Assembly (NCBI GenBank): GCA_021772705.1
Contig: JAJFLN010000091.1
Location: 1-6,714, forward strand
Source: Candidatus Cloacimonadota bacterium
Lineage (GTDB): Bacteria > Muiribacteriota > UBA6191 > JACPRK01
Length of the DNA stretch: 6,714 nucleotides
Direction of reading: 5' to 3'
How positions within the stretch are numbered: position 1 is the first letter of the stretch; each line of letters opens with the position of its first letter. Under the pieces are notes generated by a model that saw nothing but the letters and a program-made list of their open reading frames with translations, did no database searches and was not told where the DNA came from. The position numbers and the translations under genes are program-made. Positions 1 through 6,660 of this stretch are shown here, one piece after another.

Positions 1-81
1 GGACACACGACTGGACCCGAATTCGCCATCGGCTGCCAGGCAGCACGGATACCTCTGGAATTCGGGTCCAGTCGTGTGTCC
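1..81. repeat. Perfect 24-bp inverted repeat (long hairpin) with 33-nt loop
   Basis: Bases 1-24 are the exact reverse complement of bases 58-81, with no mismatch. The arms contain an EcoRI-like GAATTC at their inner ends. The 33-nt loop (25-57) holds a smaller palindrome, GCTGCC-A-GGCAGC, at 32-44. Pairing stops at the loop side because 25 and 57 are both G. The outer end is cut by the window edge, so the stem may be longer. The element lies about 165 nt downstream of the last gene of the minus-strand operon. It could be a transcription terminator for that operon (any U-tract would lie beyond base 1 and is unseen), a mobile palindromic repeat, or a fold-back artefact at a contig end. No T-run follows the stem on the plus strand. 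Confidence 0.9.
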
Positions 82-246
82 CCGGATCCCCCGTTGCGTC
101 ATCCCTCACACTCAAACACCTCTTCTACGTTAGTTTCCGCCCCCAGCAGACATGCACCCGCCGGAGTTCTAGCTGGCCCTCGACAGATGGGAAAGGCTCG
201 GGCCGAACGGATTGGGAACAGGCTCCGGAACTAGCAGGATCGGGAG
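82..246. other. Non-coding gap downstream of the operon
   Basis: These 165 bases hold no convincing reading frame on either strand. No strong hairpin followed by a T-run is visible directly after the minus-strand stop at 247. A 6-bp complementarity (CCGGAG near 161-166 with CTCCGG near 222-227) is too weak and too far apart to call a terminator. The only clear structure nearby is the long inverted repeat at 1-81. Confidence 0.6.
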
Positions 247-702
247 CTACTCTGACTTGCCTTTGTCCTGCGCCGGGGCGGGCCGTAGCTCCTTCACGAG
301 CATCACGGTGGTGCGCTGACCGGGAACGAAGAAGTAGCTCACCTCGTCCATCAGCTCGTGCATCAGCAGGATGCCTCGGCCGCCGATGCCCCAGTCTCTG
401 CGGATTGCCAGCTCCCGGAAGTAGCCGGGATCAAAGGTCCGGCCGCCGGAGTCGCTGAGAAGGAGCACGATCCTGCCGGGATCAAACCGGTACTCCAGGA
501 CGATCTTCCTCTCCCCCCGGAACTGGGAGCCGTGATCCACCGCGTTGGCCGCCGCCTCGTTGACACAGACGTGAATGTCGTGGCGGGTCTCGTCGGCGAT
601 TCCCTGTTCTTCCATCAAGGTCGAGATGTGGCCCTCGAGCAGGCCAAGGGAGGCCAACTCGGCGGGAAACTCAATTCGCTGATATGCCGGAGGTGAGTTC
701 AT
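247..702 (-). CDS. RsbW/SpoIIAB-like GHKL ATPase (anti-sigma factor or serine kinase family)
   Basis: This is a 151-residue soluble protein consisting of a single HATPase_c domain, the usual size for RsbW/SpoIIAB/BtrW proteins. These typically bind a sigma factor or phosphorylate a STAS antagonist on serine. All ATP-site motifs are intact: the N box with E49 and N53 (VNEAAANAVDHG), the G1 box around D84 (SDSGGRTFDPG) and the G2 box at 107-110 (GGRG), followed by the family-typical LMDEVSY. The ATG at 702 is chosen because it overlaps the upstream stop as ATGA, has GAGGG six bases upstream (709-713), and the protein is homologous from its first residues. The same frame stays open to 990, but that part is a low-complexity Arg/Pro-rich shadow of the upstream gene. 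No sigma factor or STAS gene lies in the window, so its partner is unknown. An alternative role is to supply the ATPase half for the degenerate kinase encoded just upstream. Confidence 0.9.
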   Translation of the reverse strand: MNSPPAYQRIEFPAELASLGLLEGHISTLMEEQGIADETRHDIHVCVNEAAANAVDHGSQFRGERKIVLEYRFDPGRIVLLLSDSGGRTFDPGYFRELAIRRDWGIGGRGILLMHELMDEVSYFFVPGQRTTVMLVKELRPAPAQDKGKSE

Positions 703-2246
703 GAGGAACCCTCGCCGGAGTCGGGGCAGGGGGGCAGGACCATTTCGAAGCAGAACCGATCGCCGGAATGGCTGTACTGCAGCGAGCCGCCATGGCTCTC
801 GATGATGTGCCGGGCGAAGGCGGGACCGAGCTCGCTCGTGGCCCCGGGGTTCTCCAGGAAGTGTTCGACCCGGGCCTGGGCATCGAGCCAGGTGGCGGCC
901 TCCCGGGCTTCCGGCCGGTGGCTCGTACCGGAGAGAGTGGTCACTATCTGTCTCTCCTCGTTCGCACCGGAACGGATCTCCAGCGCGCACCGGTCATCGA
1001 GAAGGAACGCGGCAGAGTCCAGCAAGAGACTCAACGCCTGCTGAATCTGACTCACGTCCACATAGGCCAACAGCTCGGGACCCGGGGCATGCCAATCGAT
1101 CTCCCCCTGCTTCCCTCCAGCGCCACGGGGTAATCCTCCCTCCGTGGCTCCCCGGAGGATATCGACCAGCGGCTCTTCCCGGCGAAGCAGGCGGATCGGT
1201 CCGGACTCCATCTCCGAGAACCGGACCAGCTCGGTCACGACTTCCGACAGCTGAACCAGGGTCGAGGCGGCTGCATCGGAGTCACCTGACTGGACCAGCT
1301 TCATGGCCCTCTCCATGGGATAAACCAGGGCATGGACTCCCACGGCGAAGAACTCGTCCCGTCGCCGCTGCCACTTCCTGGCGCTGGTCACATCCCGGAT
1401 GGCGGTGACGATGGACTGAACCTCGCCATCTTCGGTTCGCACAGGACTGATTCGGCAGGAGAAGACCCGGCCCTGGGGCTTCAGGAGCACCAGCTCCTGG
1501 CTCGCCTCTGAGTTCACGTCCTTCAAGCCACGAAGAAAGACCTCCAGGCTCTCGGAGGAGAATTCTCCCGTGGCTATGCCAAAGATCTCTCTGGCAGCTG
1601 CGTTGAGGGTCCGTGGTCTGCCGTCCCGATCCGTGACCAGGATGCCGTCGGGGATGCGGTCGACGATTGTCTCGATCGTCGCCTTCTCGTGACTCAGCCG
1701 CTCGTAGGCCCTGCGGGTTTCGATGGCCGCTCCGGCCTCGTTGGCCATGGCCGTCAACAGCAGTTCATCATCGCTGTCGAATGCCCTGTCGCCCCGCTTG
1801 TTGAGGACCTGCACGACGCCCACCACATCCTGCCGCGTCTTCAACGGAACCGCCAGCATGGATCGGGTCTGGAACTGGCTGAGGGCGTCTGCACGCGCGA
1901 AGAAACGATCGTCCTGGGTGGCATCATCGAGACGCACGGGCTCTCCATGAGTGGCGACCCACCCGGCGATGCTTCCTTCCAGAGGGACCTTCAGCTCTTT
2001 CAGGGCTTCCGGGTTTCCTCCTCCGACCTGCGCCTGGAACATCAGATCGCCCGTCTCCTTGTCGCGTAAGAAGATGGAGCTGGCCGTCGCCTCCGTGATG
2101 GCCACTGCCAGGCCTAGAATGCTCTCGAGAACGTCGTCCAGTTCAAGAGATGAGTTGATGAGAGTGCATGCGTCCATCAGCCCGAGCATTCGGGTCTGCA
2201 TCCGCTTGTCCGGCCTGTTGCCCCCGGGGCTGCTCGGATCCGTCAT
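699..2246 (-). CDS. GAF-PAS sensor protein with degenerate histidine-kinase C-terminus
   Basis: This is a 515-residue protein with no signal peptide or membrane segment, so it is probably a cytoplasmic sensor. It has a GAF domain at about 24-177 (GSIAGWVATHGEPVRLDDAT, then LAVPL and GVVQVLNK), a PAS domain at about 187-290 (IPDGILVTDRDG, then a C-terminal TAIRDVT), a HisKA-like helix pair at 291-345 and a remnant HATPase at about 390-505. The phosphoacceptor helix reads EFFAVGVHALVYPM. H305 aligns with the kinase histidine, but the following catalytic acid of the HE motif is Ala. In the ATP domain the N-box asparagine is Ser411 (LLDSA for LLDNA), and the G1 DxGxG motif is missing (LSGTSHRPE). 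Only the tail after G2 (ARHIIESHGGSL to MVLP) looks normal. It is probably a pseudokinase. Its start overlaps the upstream stop by 4 nt and its stop overlaps the next start by 4 nt, so all three products are likely coupled. The ligands of GAF and PAS cannot be told. Confidence 0.88.
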   Translation of the reverse strand: MTDPSSPGGNRPDKRMQTRMLGLMDACTLINSSLELDDVLESILGLAVAITEATASSIFLRDKETGDLMFQAQVGGGNPEALKELKVPLEGSIAGWVATHGEPVRLDDATQDDRFFARADALSQFQTRSMLAVPLKTRQDVVGVVQVLNKRGDRAFDSDDELLLTAMANEAGAAIETRRAYERLSHEKATIETIVDRIPDGILVTDRDGRPRTLNAAAREIFGIATGEFSSESLEVFLRGLKDVNSEASQELVLLKPQGRVFSCRISPVRTEDGEVQSIVTAIRDVTSARKWQRRRDEFFAVGVHALVYPMERAMKLVQSGDSDAAASTLVQLSEVVTELVRFSEMESGPIRLLRREEPLVDILRGATEGGLPRGAGGKQGEIDWHAPGPELLAYVDVSQIQQALSLLLDSAAFLLDDRCALEIRSGANEERQIVTTLSGTSHRPEAREAATWLDAQARVEHFLENPGATSELGPAFARHIIESHGGSLQYSHSGDRFCFEMVLPPCPDSGEGSS

Positions 2247-4390
2247 CGTCCCGGCGCCTCGGCTTCCAGGGCGGCGAAGGGAAGGAGCGAAGAGAGGCGA
2301 TCCCGGAGGGAGTGATCCGGGTGAGTGGCCAGTCGCTGCTCCAGGGGCCGCCGGCGATCGGCGTCATCGGGCTCTCCGAGGAGCGCCTGGGCAGCCGACA
2401 GCAGGCTCCCACAGGTCACCAATCCGGCCCGATCGGCGCTCAGCCCCAGGCCTCGGAACCAGAGGGGAAGCTCGGTCTCCAGATCCGGCGCCAGGCGGAG
2501 GCAGGCGTCCTCGAAATCCGTCGCCGCTCCCGCGTCGATCCAGCAGTCCAGGTCCCGGATGGGGCGGAAGGACCGGCCTCCGGGATACCAGGCCGGGCCG
2601 AGTTGATGAACCAGGCCGGCCAGAACGGCCCGTCTGCCGTCGTCTAGATCCTGCAGCCCCAGGTGGCCCAGGGCTCTGGTCGACATGGCCCGGGCCAGGA
2701 GAAACAGCGCCTCCGGGTCAGGCATGTCGTCGACTTTCTCGGTAACGCAGATGTAATCTTCGGCGGCGACCATGGACTCCATCTTGCCATCATGGAGCAG
2801 GAGACGACAGACGCGTGTTTCAAATGCCGCCGCCGCGATCTCCATCAGGCTACGGAGTCTTGGACGGGATGGAAGGTCCACGACCAGGGCCTTCGCCGGA
2901 GGGGGTGGGCCATGAGTCCAGCCGAGTTGCCGGACCAGCCCGGTCAGCACGCCGGCGACGAGAGGCCGCTTCTCCAGAGGGCTTCGGAGCCAGTCGAGAC
3001 GTGCGTCGGGCCTGAGAAAGCTACGCTTTCTCGCGGCCTGCAGGGGGGAGGCGCGCAAGTACTCGGCTGCCTCCGGGTCCTCCGGCCGCACCAAGGCGAG
3101 GGCCTCGAAGGCGTACCGGGCTGCTCGGGGCTGGCCTTTGCCATGGTGGTGCCGGGCAAGCTCCCGGTAGACTCCCGGCTCGAGTGGTGCCCCGCGACAT
3201 CGACTCCAGAGCTCATTCGCCGGGTCCGCTCCGGCCTCCCAGGCAGAGGGTTTGCCCAGGGCGGTCTGGGCGTTCAGCAACCTCCTGGCGTCGGCAGCCG
3301 GGGGCGGGGTGTCCTGTTCCGACGGATCCTTGGGGGGACGGATAATCCCGGTGTGGGAGGCCGCGTAGCCCTCGATCCGGCGGGCCTCGTCGGCCAGGGC
3401 CATCCTCTCCCGGTCGCCGTAGCGTTCGCGGTCGGACTGCTCCATCGGGGCTGCCGCACCGGGCAGCAGCAGCAGTTGCTCCTTCAGCAAGGAGCCCGCC
3501 ACGGATCGGACCTCGCCGGGGATGACCTCCACGTGCTCGAGGTTGAGGATCACGTTCAACGGCGCCAGGAGTGCCGAGAAGTCCAGGGTGAAGCCCTCGG
3601 CGGTGATGTCCATCAGGAAGCCGGTGGGCAGCCCCCTGGCCAGGGACTGAATCACTCGTGCCAGCTCGCTTCGAGGAACGGGCACGATCCAGAACAGCCT
3701 GGGCGGATGGTGCAGGGTGACACGGAGGGTCTGGGGTGAGGCGACTTCCAATGCCGTGTGCAGGATGACGGGGATGCCCTTGAAGGAGCAGCGGATACGA
3801 ACCCCGCCGTCCTCCATGGTGACGTGGAAGCCCCGGACATCGGGACGATGGCGCCGGGTCTCGGCCTCGAGAAACCGAGCCAGACGCCAATCGGGCAGAG
3901 CGGCCCGGAGATACCGAAGCTCCAGCTCTGGCCGGGATTCCCGGGACCTGAGCTCGAGCAGGAGTTCCCGAATCTCCAGGACGTCTTGAAACAACAGGTC
4001 GTGAAGGCTGATGAGCTGTTCGTTGAAGCCTCCCAGGCGCACCACGGCCTGGCCGAGGCGTAACCCGAAGAGGCCGCGGTAGACCACGTCGCAGAGTCTG
4101 CCCATCCCTTGCAGAAGGATCTGCTCCCGGGCTGCCACGCAGGCAGGCGACGCCCGGCAAGCTTCTGGCAAGTCACGCAGGACTCTGGCCGCCCGTTCGA
4201 AGTCCCCCCTGGACGCATGGAACCGGGCCAGTTCCAGAGGAGGGGACGGATCGCCAGACAGCCGGGCCGCTTCGGCTCGCAGGGAGGCGATGAACTCCCT
4301 GTCGGGCCGGGAATAGAACCGCCTCAGATCGATTCGATCGACGACGTCCCGCCAGAGTCGCCTGAGGGACTTGGGGAGGAAACTGTTCAG
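2243..4390 (-). CDS. Large TPR-containing protein with M48-like pseudo-peptidase C-terminus, function unknown
   Basis: About 715 residues if started at CTG 4390. I do not recognise a named family for the whole protein. Residue numbers count from that start. The N-terminus has TPR-like helices (about 50-105). A beta-rich middle at about 187-294 alternates hydrophobic strands and resembles DUF2993/LmeA-type lipid-binding folds. A Pro- and charge-rich linker follows (about 310-390), then another TPR-like pair (about 404-445), then a helical C-terminus. The stretch ICVTEKVDDMPDPEALFLLA at about 547-566 resembles the M48 segment just before HExxH, but the zinc motif reads RAMST. The later EADR-like motif is SADRAGL (651-657), so metalloprotease activity is unlikely. 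No signal peptide is seen. The nearest ordinary start is TTG at 4171, which lacks a ribosome site and would drop 73 residues of coding-like sequence. CTG 4390 has AGGGA at 4395-4399. The stop overlaps the next start as ATGA. Confidence 0.75.
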   Translation of the reverse strand: MNSFLPKSLRRLWRDVVDRIDLRRFYSRPDREFIASLRAEAARLSGDPSPPLELARFHASRGDFERAARVLRDLPEACRASPACVAAREQILLQGMGRLCDVVYRGLFGLRLGQAVVRLGGFNEQLISLHDLLFQDVLEIRELLLELRSRESRPELELRYLRAALPDWRLARFLEAETRRHRPDVRGFHVTMEDGGVRIRCSFKGIPVILHTALEVASPQTLRVTLHHPPRLFWIVPVPRSELARVIQSLARGLPTGFLMDITAEGFTLDFSALLAPLNVILNLEHVEVIPGEVRSVAGSLLKEQLLLLPGAAAPMEQSDRERYGDRERMALADEARRIEGYAASHTGIIRPPKDPSEQDTPPPAADARRLLNAQTALGKPSAWEAGADPANELWSRCRGAPLEPGVYRELARHHHGKGQPRAARYAFEALALVRPEDPEAAEYLRASPLQAARKRSFLRPDARLDWLRSPLEKRPLVAGVLTGLVRQLGWTHGPPPPAKALVVDLPSRPRLRSLMEIAAAAFETRVCRLLLHDGKMESMVAAEDYICVTEKVDDMPDPEALFLLARAMSTRALGHLGLQDLDDGRRAVLAGLVHQLGPAWYPGGRSFRPIRDLDCWIDAGAATDFEDACLRLAPDLETELPLWFRGLGLSADRAGLVTCGSLLSAAQALLGEPDDADRRRPLEQRLATHPDHSLRDRLSSLLPFAALEAEAPGR

Positions 4391-4394
4391 CTCT

Positions 4395-4399
4395 TCCCT
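4395..4399 (-). promoter_or_regulatory. Possible ribosome binding site for the CTG start at 4390
   Basis: The minus strand reads AGGGA here, four bases before a CTG at 4388-4390. That CTG would begin a plausible N-terminus (M/L-N-S-F-L-P-K-S-L-R-R-L-W). No ATG, GTG or TTG occurs in this frame between 4171 and the upstream in-frame stop at 4478-4480. Other non-canonical options are ATC at 4424-4426 and ATT at 4442-4444, the latter overlapping the fusA stop. Confidence 0.4.
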
Positions 4400-4439
4400 G
4401 GCAGCCCTCGAGCCGGCAGGGAGGATGTCAGTCGAACCG

Positions 4440-6524
4440 TCAATCCTCGTCTTCCGCCTCGTGCTTGGCTTCCTTGATCACTTCCGTGGCCTGAGCAGCC
4501 GGAACCTCCTCGTAATGGGAGTGCTGCATGGTGAACTCGCCCCGGCCTCCGGTCATCGAGCGGAGGGTGATGATGTACTTGTAGAGTTCGGCCAGTGGGG
4601 CCTGGGCCTTGATGACCTGCTTTCCGGCCCGGGGCTCCATTCCGAGAATCCGGCCACGGCGGCCGTTCATGTCGCCCATGATATCGCCCATGTTGGCCTC
4701 CGGGACGGTGATCTCCACATTCATCACCGGTTCCATCAGGATCGGCTTGGCCATGGGGGCGACGGCCTTGATGCCCTTCGAGGCCGCCGTCTTGAACGCC
4801 ATTTCCGAGGAGTCCACGGCGTGGTAGGAGCCTTCGACGACGGCTACCCGAACGTCTGTCATGGGGTAGCCAGCGATGACGCCCTTGGCGAGGGTCTCCC
4901 GAACGCCCTTCTCCACGGCGGGGATGAACTTGCTCGGGATCTTGCCGCCAACGATCTCGTCGACGAACTCGAATCCCTTGCCGGTCTCCAGCGGCTCGAT
5001 TCGGAGCCAGCAGTCACCGAACTGGCCGTGGCCGCCGGACTGCTTCTTGTGTTTACCCTGGGCTTTGGCGGTTCCCTTGACCGTCTCCCGGTAGGGAATC
5101 TTGGGCTTCGTGGTTTCCACGTTGATGTGGAAGCGATCTTTCAATCGCCTCACAAAGGTGTCCAGGTGAAGCTCGCCGGTACCGGAGACGACGAACTCGT
5201 GGGTGACCTCATCCATCTCGGCCCGGATGAATGGGTCCTCCGCCTTGAGCTTCGAGAGCCCCGTGGAGAGCTTCTCCGTGTCCTGGGCGGTGGCCGGCTT
5301 CAGGGCCGTGGACATGTAGACGGCGGGAAGCTCGGCAGGGGGGAACGTGACAGGCCGCTCCGGGGCGGCGATCGAGTCACCCCAGTGAATGTGCTTCAAC
5401 TTCAGGAGCGCTCCGATCTGACCCGGGCCGAGTTCGCTTGCTTCGACCCGCTCCTTTCCATGGAGCCGGACAATGGCGCCAATCTTCTCCTTCTCGTCCC
5501 GAGAGGTGTTGAGGACATGCATGCCGGAGGAGAGGGTTCCCGAGTAGATCCGGATCAGGGGCAGTTCGCCCACATGGGGCTCAACGAGGAGCTTGAAGAT
5601 GTGTCCGAACACGGGCTGCCCGGAATCGGCCTCGATGATGACTTCCTCGTCCTTGCCTTGCAGGTGGGCTTTGACGCTCCGGTCCACCGGGGACGGCAGG
5701 AAGTGGGTGATGTTGTCCATCAGGTGCTTCACACCGGCGTTGTGCAGGCCCGAGCCGGGGATGACTGGGATGAGCGTCCGTGCCAGTACGCCGGTCCGGA
5801 TCCCCTTGATGATCTCCTCCGGGGAGAGCTCTTCGCCTTCCAGATACTTCTCTGTCAGGGCATCGTCGGCGGAGGCGGCCGCCTCGATGAGGGCCTCTCG
5901 ATGGATCTCGACGACCTCTTCGAGGCTGCTGTCGATGGCTCCCTCAGTGAAGTTCCCGGAGTCATCGCTGTGGGTGTAGGCCTTGCGGGTCAGAAGATCG
6001 ACGTAGCCCTTGAAGTCAGCGGCAGCCCCAATGGGAATCGCCAGGGGAACAAAGGGGGCACCCAGATCTTCCTTCAGCTCTTTCAGGGCCTTGTCGAAGT
6101 CGGCGTTCTCCTTGTCCATCTTGCTGACGAAGCAGACGAGGGGGTGTTCCAGCTCCTGACAGAAGTCGTGGACCTTCTCGGTCTGGGCCTCCGAGGCGCT
6201 GGTGGCATTGACCACCAGGACGGCGGCGTCCATGGCCTTCAGGATGGAATGGACCTCCGGGAGGAAGTCGACATATCCCGGACAGTCGACGACGTTCAGC
6301 TCGCAGTCTTTCCAGTCCACGGCGATGGGGACGGAGTTGATCGAGATCTTCCGATGGATTTCATCGGCATCGTAGTCGGTCTTGGTGGTCCCGTCGTCCG
6401 TCTTGCCCATCCGGCTCGTGGCGCCGGCATTGAAGAGCATGGCCTCGGCCACGGATGTCTTCCCGCTACCGCCGTGCCCCACGAGGGCGAGAGTTCTGAC
6501 CTTGTCCGGGGTGAATTGTCCCAT
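4440..6524 (-). CDS. fusA: Elongation factor G paralogue, EF-G-2 type (translational GTPase)
   Basis: This 694-residue protein has the complete five-domain EF-G layout: GTPase domain 1-285, domain II about 295-390, III about 400-475, IV about 477-595 and V about 597-685. In canonical EF-G this enzyme uses GTP to drive ribosomal translocation and, with RRF, ribosome recycling. The P-loop is GHGGSGKT (16-23), G3 is DCPGYVDF (80-87) and G4 is SKMD (134-137). The domain IV tip keeps H568 (SYHAVDSSEMAF) and a family-typical HKKQSGGHGQFGD (492-504). A non-canonical P-loop, R-K-I-S-I in place of the switch I RGITI, and Tyr84 where canonical EF-G has the catalytic His of DTPGH all mark the EF-G-2/FusA2 paralogue group rather than the str-operon copy. 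No rpsL, rpsG or tuf gene lies next to it, which agrees. The ATG at 6524 has GGAGGG nine bases upstream. The protein ends in an acidic tail (AEDED). It heads the operon. Confidence 0.95.
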   Translation of the reverse strand: MGQFTPDKVRTLALVGHGGSGKTSVAEAMLFNAGATSRMGKTDDGTTKTDYDADEIHRKISINSVPIAVDWKDCELNVVDCPGYVDFLPEVHSILKAMDAAVLVVNATSASEAQTEKVHDFCQELEHPLVCFVSKMDKENADFDKALKELKEDLGAPFVPLAIPIGAAADFKGYVDLLTRKAYTHSDDSGNFTEGAIDSSLEEVVEIHREALIEAAASADDALTEKYLEGEELSPEEIIKGIRTGVLARTLIPVIPGSGLHNAGVKHLMDNITHFLPSPVDRSVKAHLQGKDEEVIIEADSGQPVFGHIFKLLVEPHVGELPLIRIYSGTLSSGMHVLNTSRDEKEKIGAIVRLHGKERVEASELGPGQIGALLKLKHIHWGDSIAAPERPVTFPPAELPAVYMSTALKPATAQDTEKLSTGLSKLKAEDPFIRAEMDEVTHEFVVSGTGELHLDTFVRRLKDRFHINVETTKPKIPYRETVKGTAKAQGKHKKQSGGHGQFGDCWLRIEPLETGKGFEFVDEIVGGKIPSKFIPAVEKGVRETLAKGVIAGYPMTDVRVAVVEGSYHAVDSSEMAFKTAASKGIKAVAPMAKPILMEPVMNVEITVPEANMGDIMGDMNGRRGRILGMEPRAGKQVIKAQAPLAELYKYIITLRSMTGGRGEFTMQHSHYEEVPAAQATEVIKEAKHEAEDED

Positions 6525-6533
6525 GGCGAGTTA

Positions 6534-6539
6534 CCCTCC
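6534..6539 (-). promoter_or_regulatory. Strong Shine-Dalgarno of the EF-G gene
   Basis: The minus strand reads GGAGGG, followed by nine bases and then the ATG at 6524-6522. This fixes the start and suggests efficient translation of the first gene in the operon. Confidence 0.85.
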
Positions 6540-6610
6540 AGATCGCGGCCCTGGATTGCGCTTTCATCGCCCGAGATCGAGTGGCCGCCAGCTTTCTCGC
6601 GCGGAGGGAA

Positions 6611-6639
6611 AGAATAGCGGGATCCCACCTAGAAAGCAA
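6611..6639 (-). promoter_or_regulatory. Sigma-70-type promoter for the operon
   Basis: On the minus strand a -35 element TTGCTT (6639-6634) is followed by a 17-bp spacer and a -10 element TATTCT (6616-6611). Four of six bases match the -35 consensus, four of six match the -10 consensus, and the spacing is optimal. Transcription would begin near 6604, giving a leader of about 80 nt before the EF-G start. The region between the promoter and the gene shows no obvious riboswitch fold. This is a motif match only. Confidence 0.6.
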
Positions 6640-6660
6640 GGGCGGGGCGGAGGGGGTGGG
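6640..6660 (+). other. G-quadruplex-capable tract abutting the -35 box
   Basis: The plus strand carries four G-runs of 3, 4, 5 and 3 bases separated by loops of 1, 4 and 1 bases. This fits the G3+N1-7 quadruplex pattern. The tract ends one base from the predicted -35 element, on the template strand for the operon. A further G5 run lies at 6674-6678. Confidence 0.55.

Noticed and set aside
149..159. 11-bp sequence GACATGCACCC whose reverse complement occurs at 6658-6668, flanking the operon
   Set aside because: Several 11-base inverted matches are expected by chance in 6.7 kb, and the flanks do not match. There is no support for an attachment site or operator.
703..990. Longer N-terminus for the RsbW-like protein
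   Set aside because: The extension would overlap the pseudokinase gene by about 290 nt and is Arg/Pro-rich without domain content. The ATG at 702 has an ATGA overlap and a ribosome site.
2663..3739. 358-codon plus-strand open frame
   Set aside because: It is an antisense shadow of the large TPR protein gene, with low-complexity Gly/Arg/Gln composition and no domain or ribosome site.
3213..4160. 315-codon minus-strand frame overlapping the TPR gene
   Set aside because: Its Arg/Pro/Gly-rich product is typical of a shifted frame in GC-rich DNA. The other frame has TPR-like helices and couples cleanly to the next gene.
4391..4439. Hairpin between fusA and the next gene (CCCTG...CAGGG)
   Set aside because: The stem is only 5 bp with an imperfect interior and no T-run, so it is not called a terminator.
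4371..6617. 748-codon open frame on the plus strand
   Set aside because: It lies antisense to the highly conserved EF-G gene along its whole length. Its Gly/Leu/Asp/His-rich product has no recognisable domain; it results from high GC at codon positions of the real gene.
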